From NCBI RefSeq assembly GCF_000241955.1, contig NC_016818.1:2170001-2234000 (forward strand): a stretch of DNA of 64,000 nucleotides. The letters run 5' to 3'. Below are positions 21,615-30,242 of the stretch, one piece after another. The position numbers and the translations under genes are program-made. The notes beneath the pieces are model-generated. The model saw only the letters and a list, made by a program, of their open reading frames with translations. It did no database searches and had not been told where the DNA came from. This DNA is from Rahnella aquatilis CIP 78.65 = ATCC 33071 (GTDB taxonomy: Bacteria > Pseudomonadota > Gammaproteobacteria > Enterobacterales > Enterobacteriaceae). Numbering within the stretch: position 1 is the first letter of the stretch; each line of letters opens with the position of its first letter.

Positions 21615-22514
21615 TTATCCTCTTAACTGTGCACAAAGTCCTTTTTCTGCGGCGTATTGTTCAGCGAACGTCAGCAGGTCAGGGTCATTTAACGGCTGGC
21701 GTGGTGCCAGATAGGGTTGTCCCAGCAGGACATATTTATTGATGCCCAGCGTGTGGTACGGCAAAAAATGAATGGCTTCGCAGCCGGTTTCGTCCGCGGC
21801 AAAATCCACGATCTGGCGGATGGATGTCCGGTCGGCATTAAAATCAGGTATTAACGGCACACGGACGATGAGCTTTTGTCCGGCCGCTGCCAGGCGACGG
21901 AAATTATCCTTCACTCTTTTGACGGAACCGCCGGTCAGACGGCGGAAAGGTTCATCGGCCACATGCTTGAGATCCGCCAGCAATAAATCCAGCGCCCCCA
22001 GCGAAGGCTCAATGTATTTCCACGGCACATGCAGACAACTTTCCACGGCGGTGTGCAGCCCTTCATGATGGCAACGTTGAAGCAGTGTCAGCGCAGTTTG
22101 TGGCTGCATGAAAGGTTCGCCGCCGGAAAGCGTTACACCGCCGCCGGTGCGGGTATAAAAAGGTTTATCCCGCAGGATTTGCTGCATCAGGAGGTCAATA
22201 TCCGCGTCATCGCCGCAAACACTCAGTGCGCCGGAAGGACAAACCTGCCCGATCTGACAGAGATCTTCGGCCTGAAATTTTTCTCTGCGAACCGCAATAC
22301 TGCCGCTTTCCACGCTGACGGCATGGGGGAAAGTCTTCGCGCAGTGCTGACAACCCGCACTGCACAAACGTGAATCGAACAGCACGTCGGGTGTGGCGGA
22401 ACGGCTTTCCGGGTTCTGGCACCAGGTACAGCTCAGGGAACAGCCTTTCAGAAAAACCACCGTGCGGATCCCCGGCCCATCATGTGTGGAATAACGCTGC
22501 ACATTGAAAATCAT
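21615..22514 (-). CDS. ybiY: Glycyl-radical-enzyme activating enzyme YbiY (PflE)
   Basis: 299 residues. The radical SAM motif CSLSCTWC carries the cluster cysteines, and the GGEP segment (LSGGEPFMQ) follows. An extra cysteine-rich insert, CSAGCQHC plus CPSGALSVC, fits an additional ferredoxin-like cluster domain as in many GRE activases. It abstracts hydrogen from the glycine of YbiW. It ends five bases before ybiW and must be co-translated. A perfect FNR box lies 65 bases upstream of its start. Confidence 0.95.
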   Translation of the reverse strand: MIFNVQRYSTHDGPGIRTVVFLKGCSLSCTWCQNPESRSATPDVLFDSRLCSAGCQHCAKTFPHAVSVESGSIAVRREKFQAEDLCQIGQVCPSGALSVCGDDADIDLLMQQILRDKPFYTRTGGGVTLSGGEPFMQPQTALTLLQRCHHEGLHTAVESCLHVPWKYIEPSLGALDLLLADLKHVADEPFRRLTGGSVKRVKDNFRRLAAAGQKLIVRVPLIPDFNADRTSIRQIVDFAADETGCEAIHFLPYHTLGINKYVLLGQPYLAPRQPLNDPDLLTFAEQYAAEKGLCAQLRG

Positions 22515-22578
22515 CTTGATGCTCCTCGGTGCTCAATATCTTCTTTCGTAATTTACTATCTTTCATTCGAAAGTGATG

Positions 22579-22592
22579 TTGATGATGATCAA
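22579..22592. promoter_or_regulatory. FNR binding site between ybiY and fsaA
   Basis: TTGATGATGATCAA is a perfect match to the FNR consensus TTGAT-N4-ATCAA. It lies 65 bases before ybiY and 71 bases before fsaA, so it could serve either or both. Anaerobic control is what an oxygen-sensitive glycyl-radical system would need. Confidence 0.8.
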
Positions 22593-22662
22593 CAAACCTT
22601 CTGCTTGCTGGCGTACACTCTCTGGACTTTGCATTCACTCACAAGTTTCAGGGGAAAAGGTC

Positions 22663-23328
22663 ATGGAGCTATATCTCGATACTGCCGATGTCATCGCGGT
22701 AAAACGTTTGTCGCGCATCCTGCCGTTGCAGGGCGTCACCACCAATCCGAGCATTGTGGCGAAAGAAGGTAAATCGTTATGGGAAGTGTTGCCTGCACTG
22801 CGTGATGCTCTGGGCGGTAACGGTAAATTGTTCGCACAGGTATTGGCTGCCGACGCCGAACAAATGGTTGCAGAAGCGTTGTTATTAACGCAAAGGGTGT
22901 CCGGTTTAGTGGTGAAAGTGCCTGTGACCTGTGAAGGTCTGGCAGCCATTAAAAAGCTCAAGGGCATGAATATTCCGACGCTGGGCACGGCGGTATATGG
23001 CGCAGGTCAGGGGTTACTCTCGGCGCTCGCCGGGGCGGAATATGTTGCGCCTTACGTGAACCGTCTGGACGCGCAGGGCGGTGACGGCATCGCAATGGTG
23101 AAAGATTTGCAGGGCTTGCTCAGTCTGCACGCGCCGCAATCGAAGGTGCTGGCCGCCAGTTTCAGAACGCCGCGGCAGGCGATAGATTGTCTGCTGGCAG
23201 GCTGTCAGTCCATCACGTTGCCGGTTGATGTCGCTGAACAGTTGCTTAATACCCCTGCGGTCAACGCGGCGATTGAAAAGTTTGATACTGACTGGCGTCA
23301 GGCGTTCGGCACTTCCTCGCTGAGCTGA
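22663..23328 (+). CDS. fsaA: Fructose-6-phosphate aldolase
   Basis: 221 residues from the ATG behind AGGGGAAAAGG; FsaA is 220. It has the transaldolase-type barrel with the Schiff-base Lys85 in LVVKVPVT and the N-terminal [10 protein letters not shown] of the family. FSA cleaves or forms C-C bonds with dihydroxyacetone or hydroxyacetone as donor and glyceraldehyde-3-phosphate as acceptor. It is divergent from ybiYW as in E. coli, across a region with an FNR box. A terminator follows. Confidence 0.95.
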   Translation: MELYLDTADVIAVKRLSRILPLQGVTTNPSIVAKEGKSLWEVLPALRDALGGNGKLFAQVLAADAEQMVAEALLLTQRVSGLVVKVPVTCEGLAAIKKLKGMNIPTLGTAVYGAGQGLLSALAGAEYVAPYVNRLDAQGGDGIAMVKDLQGLLSLHAPQSKVLAASFRTPRQAIDCLLAGCQSITLPVDVAEQLLNTPAVNAAIEKFDTDWRQAFGTSSLS

Positions 23329-23346
23329 TATTTTGCGTGACACCCG

Positions 23347-23379
23347 GCCCGCACAGGCAACTGCTGCGGGCTTTTCTGT
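23347..23379 (+). terminator. Intrinsic terminator after fsaA
   Basis: The stem GCCCGCA / TGCGGGC is followed by TTTTCTGTTTTT. Confidence 0.8.
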
Positions 23380-23483
23380 TTTTGTGCGTTAAGAATTTTC
23401 GTACAAATAATTCGGAAATGTGATTTCCCTCCGCAATCAAATATTGACGAATTAAATTTATAAAACTAGCGATCTAAAAAATA

Positions 23484-23496
23484 GAAACATCGTTTC
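23484..23496 (+). promoter_or_regulatory. KdgR-type operator upstream of kdgT
   Basis: GAAACATCGTTTC differs by one base from the core GAAACATTGTTTC of the enterobacterial KdgR operator, and A/T-rich flanks follow the consensus. It lies about 90 bases before the kdgT start, the usual position for repression by KdgR. Confidence 0.7.
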
Positions 23497-23587
23497 AATT
23501 TATGAAGTGAATCACTTTTATCACTCTGAGAAATGGATAACGTAGCGGCATTCGGTAGTCCGTTACTTTTAAATCAGGTGAAAAAAT

Positions 23588-24586
23588 ATGCACATTAAAC
23601 GAGCGATAGAAAAAATCCCTGGCGGGATGATGTTGGTGCCTCTCTTCATTGGTGCGCTGTGTCATACCTTCGCGCCTGATTCCGGTAAATATTTTGGTTC
23701 CTTCACCAACGGACTGATGACCGGTACCGTACCGATTCTGGCGGTGTGGTTCTTCTGCATGGGGGCCTCCATCAAACTCAGCGCAACTGGCACGGTCTTG
23801 CGCAAATCCGGCACCCTGGTGGTCACCAAAATCGCGGTTGCCTGGGTTGTGGCGGCAATAGCATCACGGTTTATGCCGGAAAATGGCGTGGAATTCGGTT
23901 TCTTCGCCGGGCTTTCCGTGCTGGCGCTGGTGGCAGCGATGGACATGACCAACGGCGGTCTGTACGCCTCAGTAATGCAGCAATACGGCACAAAAGAAGA
24001 GGCGGGCGCATTTGTGCTGATGTCTCTGGAATCCGGCCCGCTGATGACCATGGTGATCCTCGGCACAGCAGGCATCGCCTCTTTTGAACCGCACGTCTTC
24101 GTCGGCGCCGTGTTGCCGTTCCTGGTCGGTTTCGGCTTAGGCAATCTCGACCCTGAACTGCGTGAATTCTTCAGCAAAGCGGTACAAACGCTGATCCCGT
24201 TCTTCGCCTTCGCACTCGGTAACACCATCAACCTGACCGTCATCGCACAAACCGGCCTGTTAGGCATATTACTGGGTGTGTCGGTTATCGTTATCACCGG
24301 TATCCCGCTGATCCTCGCCGACAAATTCATCGGAGGCGGTGACGGTACCGCCGGTCTCGCCGCCTCCAGTTCTGCCGGTGCCGCTGTGGCAACGCCGGTC
24401 CTGATTGCCGAAATGGTGCCGCAGTTCAAACCCATTGCCCCGGCTGCAACAGCGCTGGTCGCCACCTCGGTTATCGTCACCTCAATTCTGGTACCGATTC
24501 TGACCGCGATGTGGTCAAGAAGAGTGAAGAGTAAAGCGGTGAAAGGCAAAGTGGCGATGGATCCGCCGATGGCGAGTGTCAAATAG
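23588..24586 (+). CDS. kdgT: 2-keto-3-deoxygluconate permease
   Basis: 332 residues with about ten membrane helices. The N terminus [15 protein letters not shown] and motifs such as [12 protein letters not shown] and [11 protein letters not shown] identify the KdgT family of proton symporters for KDG released from pectin or hexuronates. No other pectin genes stand beside it. A KdgR-like operator lies upstream. The C-terminal tail is charged and variable. Confidence 0.93.
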   Translation: MHIKRAIEKIPGGMMLVPLFIGALCHTFAPDSGKYFGSFTNGLMTGTVPILAVWFFCMGASIKLSATGTVLRKSGTLVVTKIAVAWVVAAIASRFMPENGVEFGFFAGLSVLALVAAMDMTNGGLYASVMQQYGTKEEAGAFVLMSLESGPLMTMVILGTAGIASFEPHVFVGAVLPFLVGFGLGNLDPELREFFSKAVQTLIPFFAFALGNTINLTVIAQTGLLGILLGVSVIVITGIPLILADKFIGGGDGTAGLAASSSAGAAVATPVLIAEMVPQFKPIAPAATALVATSVIVTSILVPILTAMWSRRVKSKAVKGKVAMDPPMASVK

Positions 24587-24718
24587 GGTAGAGCGGTTGG
24601 GGGGCGTTCAATCCCCCCGGTTCAGGATTGTGATAGTTTCGGTTTTGAACTGAAGCCGTAAACGTGGACACCAGTTTGGTGCAGGGGGAGGAGCAAAGCA
24701 AAACCCTCATTTTCAACG

Positions 24719-26149
24719 TTATTGCGCTTTAATCGCCATGGCATCCCGCATGGTAAAGAACAAATCCGTCTGGTCGGTCAGACCGACAACATTCGCTGCA
24801 TGCGGGCCAAACGCCGCAATACGCAGTTGCGTGCCGGTATGTCCCTGCGAATCATCTTCTGAGTTGCCGTAACTGATGGTCATCGGCGCACCGTCTTTGG
24901 TGGTCAGCGTCTGCGTCAGGCCGGGAGCCTGTGCATCGGTTTCGATAATCTGACTGGAATGGGCGTGGTCGGCGGTGACGATAACCAGCGTATTGCCGTC
25001 CTGACGGGCGAACTCCAGCGCTTTTTGCACGGCTTCATCCAGATCCACCGTTTCACCGAACTGTCCGCACGGATTAGCGGCGTGATCCTGTTTGTCAATT
25101 GATGCCCCTTCAACCTGCAGGAAGAACCCGTTCTGATTGGCTTTCAGCAAATCGATGGCTTTTTCCGTCATGGCGGCAAGTGTCGGGATGTCGGCGGTGC
25201 GCTGCGGATTGGCTTCGCAGGTGACGGCGGGCTTATCAATGTTGCCGTGATAAGTGGCTTTCGGACCCTGCCAGCGCACCGGCATGTTGCCTTCAGAGAA
25301 CAGGCCAAGAACCGGTTTCTTCTGGTCTGCCAGCGTGACCGCGTTGAGCTGTTCTGCGTTTTCCACCCACACATAACCCTGAGCCAGCGCTTGTTCTTTC
25401 AGGGACTTACCCTGGAACTCACCCGCTTTCGCCAGTTGGCTGAAAGATTTTCTGCCGCCGCCCAGCGTGACGTCTGCGCGGGCTTGCAATAACTGTTCAG
25501 TGATCGAACCGCGTCCGCCGTTTTCCAGTGCGTTGCTGGCGCATTTCTCTGCTGTTTCTTGCGGGCCGTAGCATTTGCGTGAGGTCACATGGGCGATTTG
25601 CGCAGCAGGGGTTGCGTCCTGTAATTCAGCAGTGGAGACGTTGCCGGTGGCTTTACCCGCAGCTTTGGCGATCTCAAGAATGGTCTGGTGATCTTTGCCG
25701 TTTACATCCACACCAATCGCGCCGTTATAGCTTTTAACGCCGGTTGCCCAGGCGGTGGCTGATGCTGCGGAATCAGTCACATAACTCGGTTTCTGCGTTT
25801 TCTTATCGAGAGAATAGTGTGTGTACTGGCCGGTCAGCGGCAGGGCGTCGATGCCTTTGAAATAGCCGCCTGCGCCTTCTGCATAGTTACGCGCAGATGT
25901 AATTTCAGAATCACCCATGCCGTCGCCAATCAGCAAAATCACGTTTTTCACTGTCTTGTCTGAGAGTGAAGCCTTCAGCGCGGCGGTCTGATCACCGCTC
26001 AGACGGCGGGCACCGCCCGGTTCCGTCAGCACACCTTTTGCCGCACGATCGGTCAGCGTGTCAGTTTCAGCGGCCAGGGTGGTGGCAGAAGCGGAGAGCA
26101 GCAGGGCGGCAGTGATTGCGCGGGCGACCAGAGATACGGATTGTTGCAT
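24719..26149 (-). CDS. phoA: Periplasmic alkaline phosphatase
   Basis: 476 residues with a Sec signal peptide (cleavage near ASATTLAA, residues 20-27). The nucleophile Ser127 sits in [14 protein letters not shown], and metal ligands are in IGDGMGD and [10 protein letters not shown]. It hydrolyses phosphomonoesters in the periplasm under phosphate starvation. A Pho box stands 83 bases upstream of the start. It is convergent with kdgT. Confidence 0.97.
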   Translation of the reverse strand: MQQSVSLVARAITAALLLSASATTLAAETDTLTDRAAKGVLTEPGGARRLSGDQTAALKASLSDKTVKNVILLIGDGMGDSEITSARNYAEGAGGYFKGIDALPLTGQYTHYSLDKKTQKPSYVTDSAASATAWATGVKSYNGAIGVDVNGKDHQTILEIAKAAGKATGNVSTAELQDATPAAQIAHVTSRKCYGPQETAEKCASNALENGGRGSITEQLLQARADVTLGGGRKSFSQLAKAGEFQGKSLKEQALAQGYVWVENAEQLNAVTLADQKKPVLGLFSEGNMPVRWQGPKATYHGNIDKPAVTCEANPQRTADIPTLAAMTEKAIDLLKANQNGFFLQVEGASIDKQDHAANPCGQFGETVDLDEAVQKALEFARQDGNTLVIVTADHAHSSQIIETDAQAPGLTQTLTTKDGAPMTISYGNSEDDSQGHTGTQLRIAAFGPHAANVVGLTDQTDLFFTMRDAMAIKAQ

Positions 26150-26232
26150 TGTTAAAACTCCTTTTTATAAACCGTCGGAAATAGAAATACACATATAGAT
26201 ATTTTTTGTTACCGGTAGGTTAAGTCAGAGTT

Positions 26233-26250
26233 GTGACGTTTTAATGACAA
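26233..26250 (-). promoter_or_regulatory. Pho box of phoA
   Basis: On the minus strand the sequence TTGTCATTAAAACGTCAC matches CTGTCATAAAACTGTCAC in 14 of 18 positions, with the two TGTCA-type repeats spaced as PhoB requires. The rest of the 428-base gap between phoA and the SfsB-like gene shows no gene. Confidence 0.75.
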
Positions 26251-26540
26251 TGAAAAGAGCCCTTAAGTCCGACTCTGGCTTTCCCACTTTTTCGAAATAT
26301 TTATCTCTTTTCTCATTTGTCAGTAAAAGATATATGCCCGCAAAAATCAGGTCTAAGGCAGGGCAGGTGTTGCTCTATGAATGATAAAAACCCTCTGATG
26401 GTCTTGCCTCTTTTACCGCAATTCTTTTGTGATTTTCGCAGGTTCTAACCAGGAAAAGACACTTCAATGCGTTCATAAACAGAGGTAAATGATGGTTGCG
26501 ATGTGCAGAATTCAGGGCATTAAAAATAAGGGAGAGGAAC

Positions 26541-26565
26541 AAAAAGGGCGTCTTTACAACGCCCT
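26541..26565 (-). terminator. Terminator after the SfsB-like gene
   Basis: On the minus strand the stem AGGGCGT / ACGCCCT is followed by five T residues, 13 bases past the stop codon. Confidence 0.85.
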
Positions 26566-26577
26566 GAGATGATGAGG

Positions 26578-26925
26578 TTATTCGTCTGACGGGGGTTTCT
26601 TACCCGGCGTGCGCAACGGACGTTCAACAAATTGCATGGTGCGCTTATCGAAATACCGGCTTGGCCAGATAATCGAAGGCGGCACGCCGATAGCCTGGCT
26701 TATCAGCAATTCTCCTTTTGGCCACGGGCGGGTAAGCGCATTGGCTAAGGTGGTTGAACATAAACCCGCTGCGCGTGAAACCGCAGACAAGGTGGTGCCT
26801 TTTTTACGCAGTGCGGCAATGATGTCGGCGGGATGCCAGTCCTGATTAATCAGGGTTTCCCCCTCATGCTGCTGAATATACGAGGTAGGAAACGGCAGAA
26901 AAGTCGGACTATGGGGCAGTTTCAT
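26578..26925 (-). CDS. SfsB/Ner-like (Nlp family) DNA-binding protein
   Basis: 115 residues. The stretch DWHPADIIAALRKKGTTLSAVSRAAGLCSTTLANAL-type core (about residues 29-65) and WPSRYFDKRTMQF match the Nlp/SfsB family, related to the Ner repressor of phage Mu. E. coli SfsB affects maltose genes. Here a 25-residue N-terminal extension (MKLPHSPTFLPFPTSYIQQH) precedes the domain. The start is supported by GGAG seven bases before the ATG. Its leader is unusual: the ribosome site can be masked by a complementary upstream segment, and a degenerate copy of the leader lies about 200 bases further up. Confidence 0.85.
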   Translation of the reverse strand: MKLPHSPTFLPFPTSYIQQHEGETLINQDWHPADIIAALRKKGTTLSAVSRAAGLCSTTLANALTRPWPKGELLISQAIGVPPSIIWPSRYFDKRTMQFVERPLRTPGKKPPSDE

Positions 26926-26930
26926 ATGTA

Positions 26931-27060
26931 TTCTCCGATGTGATAGTTAACCACCACTGGAGCTGCGAAACTCTTAGGGTGGTGGCTCAGACAAGGTTCG
27001 CAGTACCGGTCACATCGGAAGCCGGCCAGCCCGGAGGCTGCCTTGCCAGAGTCACCATAG
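26931..27060 (-). ncRNA. Structured leader with a ribosome-site-complementary segment
   Basis: Read on the minus strand, a GC-rich hairpin CAGCC-TCCG-GGCTG (27040-27027) is followed by TTCCGATGTG (27020-27011). CTGCGAA and TTCGCAG can pair, as can CCACCA and TGGTGG. Just before the SfsB-like start comes CACATCGGAGAATACATATG. The segment TTCCGATGTG pairs with CACATCGGA over nine contiguous bases, covering part of the GGAG ribosome site. The layout recalls C4-type antisense RNAs of phages, but I did not identify a known family. Confidence 0.45.
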
Positions 27061-27121
27061 AATGTACAAATTACAAGCATCTGTAACTGACAGGTGTACG
27101 GAGGCTAATACATAATTATTA

Positions 27122-27160
27122 CATATGTATTTCCGATGTGGTATTCAGGCTGCGAAACCT
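27122..27160 (-). repeat. Second, degenerate copy of the leader's start-site region
   Basis: On the minus strand GTTTCGCAGC, a short spacer, then CACATCGGAAATACATATG repeats the sequence in front of the SfsB-like gene. In this copy the ATG is followed directly by TAA. A strong hairpin (CCTCGCTGCG / CGCGGCGAGG, 27157-27184) stands immediately before it. The remaining bases to 27384 hold nothing I recognise. Confidence 0.6.
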
Positions 27161-27384
27161 CGCCGCGTTTTTTCACGCAGCGAGGCGAATATAACGTAAG
27201 GAAGGGTTATAAACCAACTGGATAACGACAGAGATGGGATATGCTTTCCAGAGAAACAGGTCTGTTGAAGAGAATGACAGCAGGCTTTTTTGTCCGTGAG
27301 GACGAGGATAATAAAAGGGCAGGCGCATTGCCGGAAAACCAGTAATACACCTGCTTAAAAACGTTCAATTAGTGAGTCGGATAA

Positions 27385-28110
27385 TCAGCGTGTCGGATGA
27401 TTCACTTCCACCGGACGCAAATCAAACAGCAAGACTTCTGCCTGGTCGCCATCCGTGAAGGTGAGTTTATCTTCCTGACGGATACGTGCACCATCACCGG
27501 TTCTGAATTCAATGCCGTTCACTTTGATGCTGCCGCGAGCCACGTGAACATAGGCATAACGGTCAGGGTCGAGGTCGAAGGTAGCCTGTTCCGCACCGTC
27601 GAAGAAACCCGCGTAAATTTTCATGTCCTGACGCACGGTCAGTGAGCCATTGTCACCTGCTGGCGAGATAATCAGGCGGAACTGGCCGCGTTTTTCCGCT
27701 TCAGGAACAGACACCTGCTGGTAACCCGGTTGGGTGCCATTTTCAGACGGTACAATCCAGATTTGCAGGAAATGCACGTTTTCCTCACCGGAGTGGTTGA
27801 ACTCACTGTGTGTCACACCGGAACCGGCGCTCATCAGTTGCACGTCGCCGGGGACAATCACAGAACCGGTGCCCATTGAATCTTTATGCTCCAGTGCGCC
27901 TTCCAGCACATAAGAGATAATTTCCATGTTGCTGTGCGGATGCGCGCCAAAGCCGCGGCCCGGTGCAACCTGATCATCGTTGATGACCAGCAGGTCTGAG
28001 AAGCCAACCTGTTTTGGATCCCAGTAACTGGCGAAGGAGAAGGTGTGACGTGAATGCAACCAGCCGTGGTCACCCAATCCGCGTTGTTCAGAGAGACGTT
28101 GTTCAATCAT
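27385..28110 (-). CDS. Pirin-family bicupin (YhhW-like quercetin 2,3-dioxygenase)
   Basis: 241 residues. The N-terminal cupin has the metal ligands His57 and His59 (HPHSNMEII) and His101 and Glu103 (THSEFNH), the set of YhhW and human pirin. YhhW shows quercetinase activity in vitro, but the natural substrate is unknown. It is divergent from a LysR regulator across 155 bases, the usual pairing, so that regulator probably controls it. Confidence 0.9.
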   Translation of the reverse strand: MIEQRLSEQRGLGDHGWLHSRHTFSFASYWDPKQVGFSDLLVINDDQVAPGRGFGAHPHSNMEIISYVLEGALEHKDSMGTGSVIVPGDVQLMSAGSGVTHSEFNHSGEENVHFLQIWIVPSENGTQPGYQQVSVPEAEKRGQFRLIISPAGDNGSLTVRQDMKIYAGFFDGAEQATFDLDPDRYAYVHVARGSIKVNGIEFRTGDGARIRQEDKLTFTDGDQAEVLLFDLRPVEVNHPTR

Positions 28111-28265
28111 GATGTACTCCTCAGTTTGTCAGGGGGGAAGCGCGTTTGCCCTTCCGATGAACAGAGAATACACGTAAACTAATTTGCTCAACAATGCGAT
28201 GGTTTGACTATCACTGTCACGTTTGAGTTGACAATAAGTGACGTGATAATAAAAGGGCAGACAAG

Positions 28266-29162
28266 ATGCAGATAGAAGATCTTCGTATTTTTATTGCCGT
28301 GGTGAAAGCGGGGAATTTTACCGCTGCGGCTGAACAACTGATGCTTTCAAAGCAATATGTCAGTCGCCGCATGGCAACGCTGGAGGCTGGTTTAAATGCG
28401 CGGCTGCTCAACCGTAACACCCGCAAACTGTCGGTGACTGAATCCGGCCAGTTGTTCGCGCAACATGCGCAGCGGATCCTCGACGATATCGAAGAGGCCG
28501 AACGGGCGGTGTCGCCCAAACGGCAGGCGCTTCAGGGGTCGTACCGCATCAGCATTCCGATGTCGTTCGGTATCAGCCATCTTTCGCCGCTGATTGCCGA
28601 ATTTTTAGGCCAGCATCCGGCGATTCAGTTTCAGGTAGAACTGGTTGACCGCTATGTTGATCTGGTCGGTGAAGGTTTCGATATCGCGCTGCGCATTGGT
28701 AATCTGGCGGACTCCTCGCTGGTGGCGCGGCGGCTTGGCGAGCTGAAGCGGGCTATCTGTTGCAGCCCGGAATATCTTCAGCGCAAGGGGATGCCGGAAA
28801 CACCGGAGGATTTGCTCAATCATGATTGTCTGCGTTACGGGCGCGAAGGGCAGACCGGCTGGGAGCTGGAACTGCACGGCAAACGCCGTCTGTTCGAGGT
28901 GCGCGGGCCGATTGTCAGCAATAACGGCGAAGTGCTGCGCGATGCGGCCGTCGCCGGACTCGGGCTGGTATTACTGCCGGAATTTATCGTCGGCCCGGCG
29001 CTGCAATATGGCGCACTGGTTCGGGTACTGGATGCATTTCATCCCGGCTCGCTCAGCCTGCACGCCATTTATCCGCAGCATCGCCAGCGCAGCGAAGTCA
29101 CCCGCGTATTTCTCGATTTTTTACAGCAAAGGCTAAAGGCACAACTGCTGGTGTCGGCCTGA
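28266..29162 (+). CDS. LysR-family regulator divergent from the pirin gene
   Basis: 298 residues. The N-terminal winged helix (MQIEDLRIFIAVVKAGNFTAAAEQL) and the effector domain are complete. The pattern ending VARRLGELKRAICCSPEYL belongs to the large AaeR/DhcR-like group often paired with pirins or oxidoreductases. The effector is unknown. The spacer between it and the pirin gene probably carries the shared operator; I could not fix a T-N11-A site with confidence. Confidence 0.85.
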   Translation: MQIEDLRIFIAVVKAGNFTAAAEQLMLSKQYVSRRMATLEAGLNARLLNRNTRKLSVTESGQLFAQHAQRILDDIEEAERAVSPKRQALQGSYRISIPMSFGISHLSPLIAEFLGQHPAIQFQVELVDRYVDLVGEGFDIALRIGNLADSSLVARRLGELKRAICCSPEYLQRKGMPETPEDLLNHDCLRYGREGQTGWELELHGKRRLFEVRGPIVSNNGEVLRDAAVAGLGLVLLPEFIVGPALQYGALVRVLDAFHPGSLSLHAIYPQHRQRSEVTRVFLDFLQQRLKAQLLVSA

Positions 29163-29309
29163 GATACGCGCCGCAGATGTTAGCTGACCCGCGTCACATT
29201 TTTTTAGCGATCACACATAAATCCAGTGTTTTGTAGGATTTGCATCGTTTTTTCCTATAAAAACTGCCGTACTTTGATGTTACGAGAACGTTAACTGAAG
29301 GGGCGGAAA

Positions 29310-30077
29310 ATGAATCATTCATCTGAACAATATCTTGCTGCGCTGGGCGCAACACAACCGTTAACGCCAGCGCAGGCTGACGAGCTGGAGACGCGCGGAT
29401 ACCTTGTTATTCACGATGTTATCGACCAGGACTGGCTGGAAGATATGCGCGCCACCTTTGACGCGCTGGTGGAAAAGGAGGGCGATAATCTCGCCGTTGA
29501 ACACCATCAGGAAGCCACCGCAACCCGTATCGCCAATATGATCAACAAAGGTACCGTGTGGGAAAAAGTGTGGTCGCATCCGCTGATCCTGTCCGTCTGC
29601 CACCATATCTTCGGCGGTGCGTTTAAGGTTTCGAGCCTCAATGGGCGCGAAGCACTGCACCGGGGCGGCCATCAGCCGCTGCACGCCGACTGGAAAAAGC
29701 CGCGTCCGGATTTCCCGAAAGTGCATCTGGTCAATGCCATCGTGGCGATTGACGATTTGAGCGCCGCCAACGGCGCACCACGCATTATTCCCGGCACCCA
29801 TCACCGCCCGGAACTGCCGGAGGATGTGCTGGCGGATGTTGAATTATCGCATCCTGATGAAGTGGTGTTTGAGGCACCGGCGGGCAGTGTGATGATCTAT
29901 AACGCTCACGCGTGGCACGGCGGCACCAATAACCGCGCCGGCACCCGTCGCCGCGTGCTGCACAGTTTGTATATCGACCGCGCCGATGCCCAGCAGCAGG
30001 ACCAGCGTAAATGGCTGAAGCCGGAAACGGCAAGCCGCCTGACTCCTGCACAGAAATGGCTGCTCGACGTGCTGTGA
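29310..30077 (+). CDS. Phytanoyl-CoA dioxygenase (PhyH) family protein
   Basis: 255 residues. The Fe(II)/2-oxoglutarate facial triad is present: His125 and Asp127 in LHADW and a distal His in AHAWHGGTNN (His203), with Arg212-214 downstream to bind 2-oxoglutarate. The family includes ectoine hydroxylase and many small-molecule hydroxylases, so the substrate cannot be read from sequence. GAAGGGGCGGAAA precedes the ATG. A terminator follows, so it is a single-gene unit next to an AraC regulator. Confidence 0.85.
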   Translation: MNHSSEQYLAALGATQPLTPAQADELETRGYLVIHDVIDQDWLEDMRATFDALVEKEGDNLAVEHHQEATATRIANMINKGTVWEKVWSHPLILSVCHHIFGGAFKVSSLNGREALHRGGHQPLHADWKKPRPDFPKVHLVNAIVAIDDLSAANGAPRIIPGTHHRPELPEDVLADVELSHPDEVVFEAPAGSVMIYNAHAWHGGTNNRAGTRRRVLHSLYIDRADAQQQDQRKWLKPETASRLTPAQKWLLDVL

Positions 30078-30095
30078 ATTGCTGTTTATTTCCTG

Positions 30096-30123
30096 AAGCC
30101 TGGCCTGCCGGTCAGGCTTTTTT
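30096..30123 (+). terminator. Intrinsic terminator after the PhyH gene
   Basis: The stem AAGCCTG / CAGGCTT is followed by a run of T residues. Confidence 0.85.
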
Positions 30124-30242
30124 ATTGTCTTTTACCGGGCTTTTTGCCGGACATCAGAGGGCGGTCACAGTGCGGCAGGCTGCATCACCGCGTATTTGTT
30201 ACGTGTATGTTATGATGAAAAGAAATCCTCTGAGAGACTGCC

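Noticed and set aside
23662-24582. 306-residue open frame antisense to kdgT
   Set aside because: It mirrors the kdgT codons, has low-complexity proline/serine/arginine content and no ribosome site; a shadow of a high-GC3 gene.
26578-27384. Prophage remnant around the SfsB/Ner-like gene
   Set aside because: Only one Ner-like gene is present, with no integrase, other phage genes or flanking direct repeats, and SfsB-like genes are common chromosomal genes.
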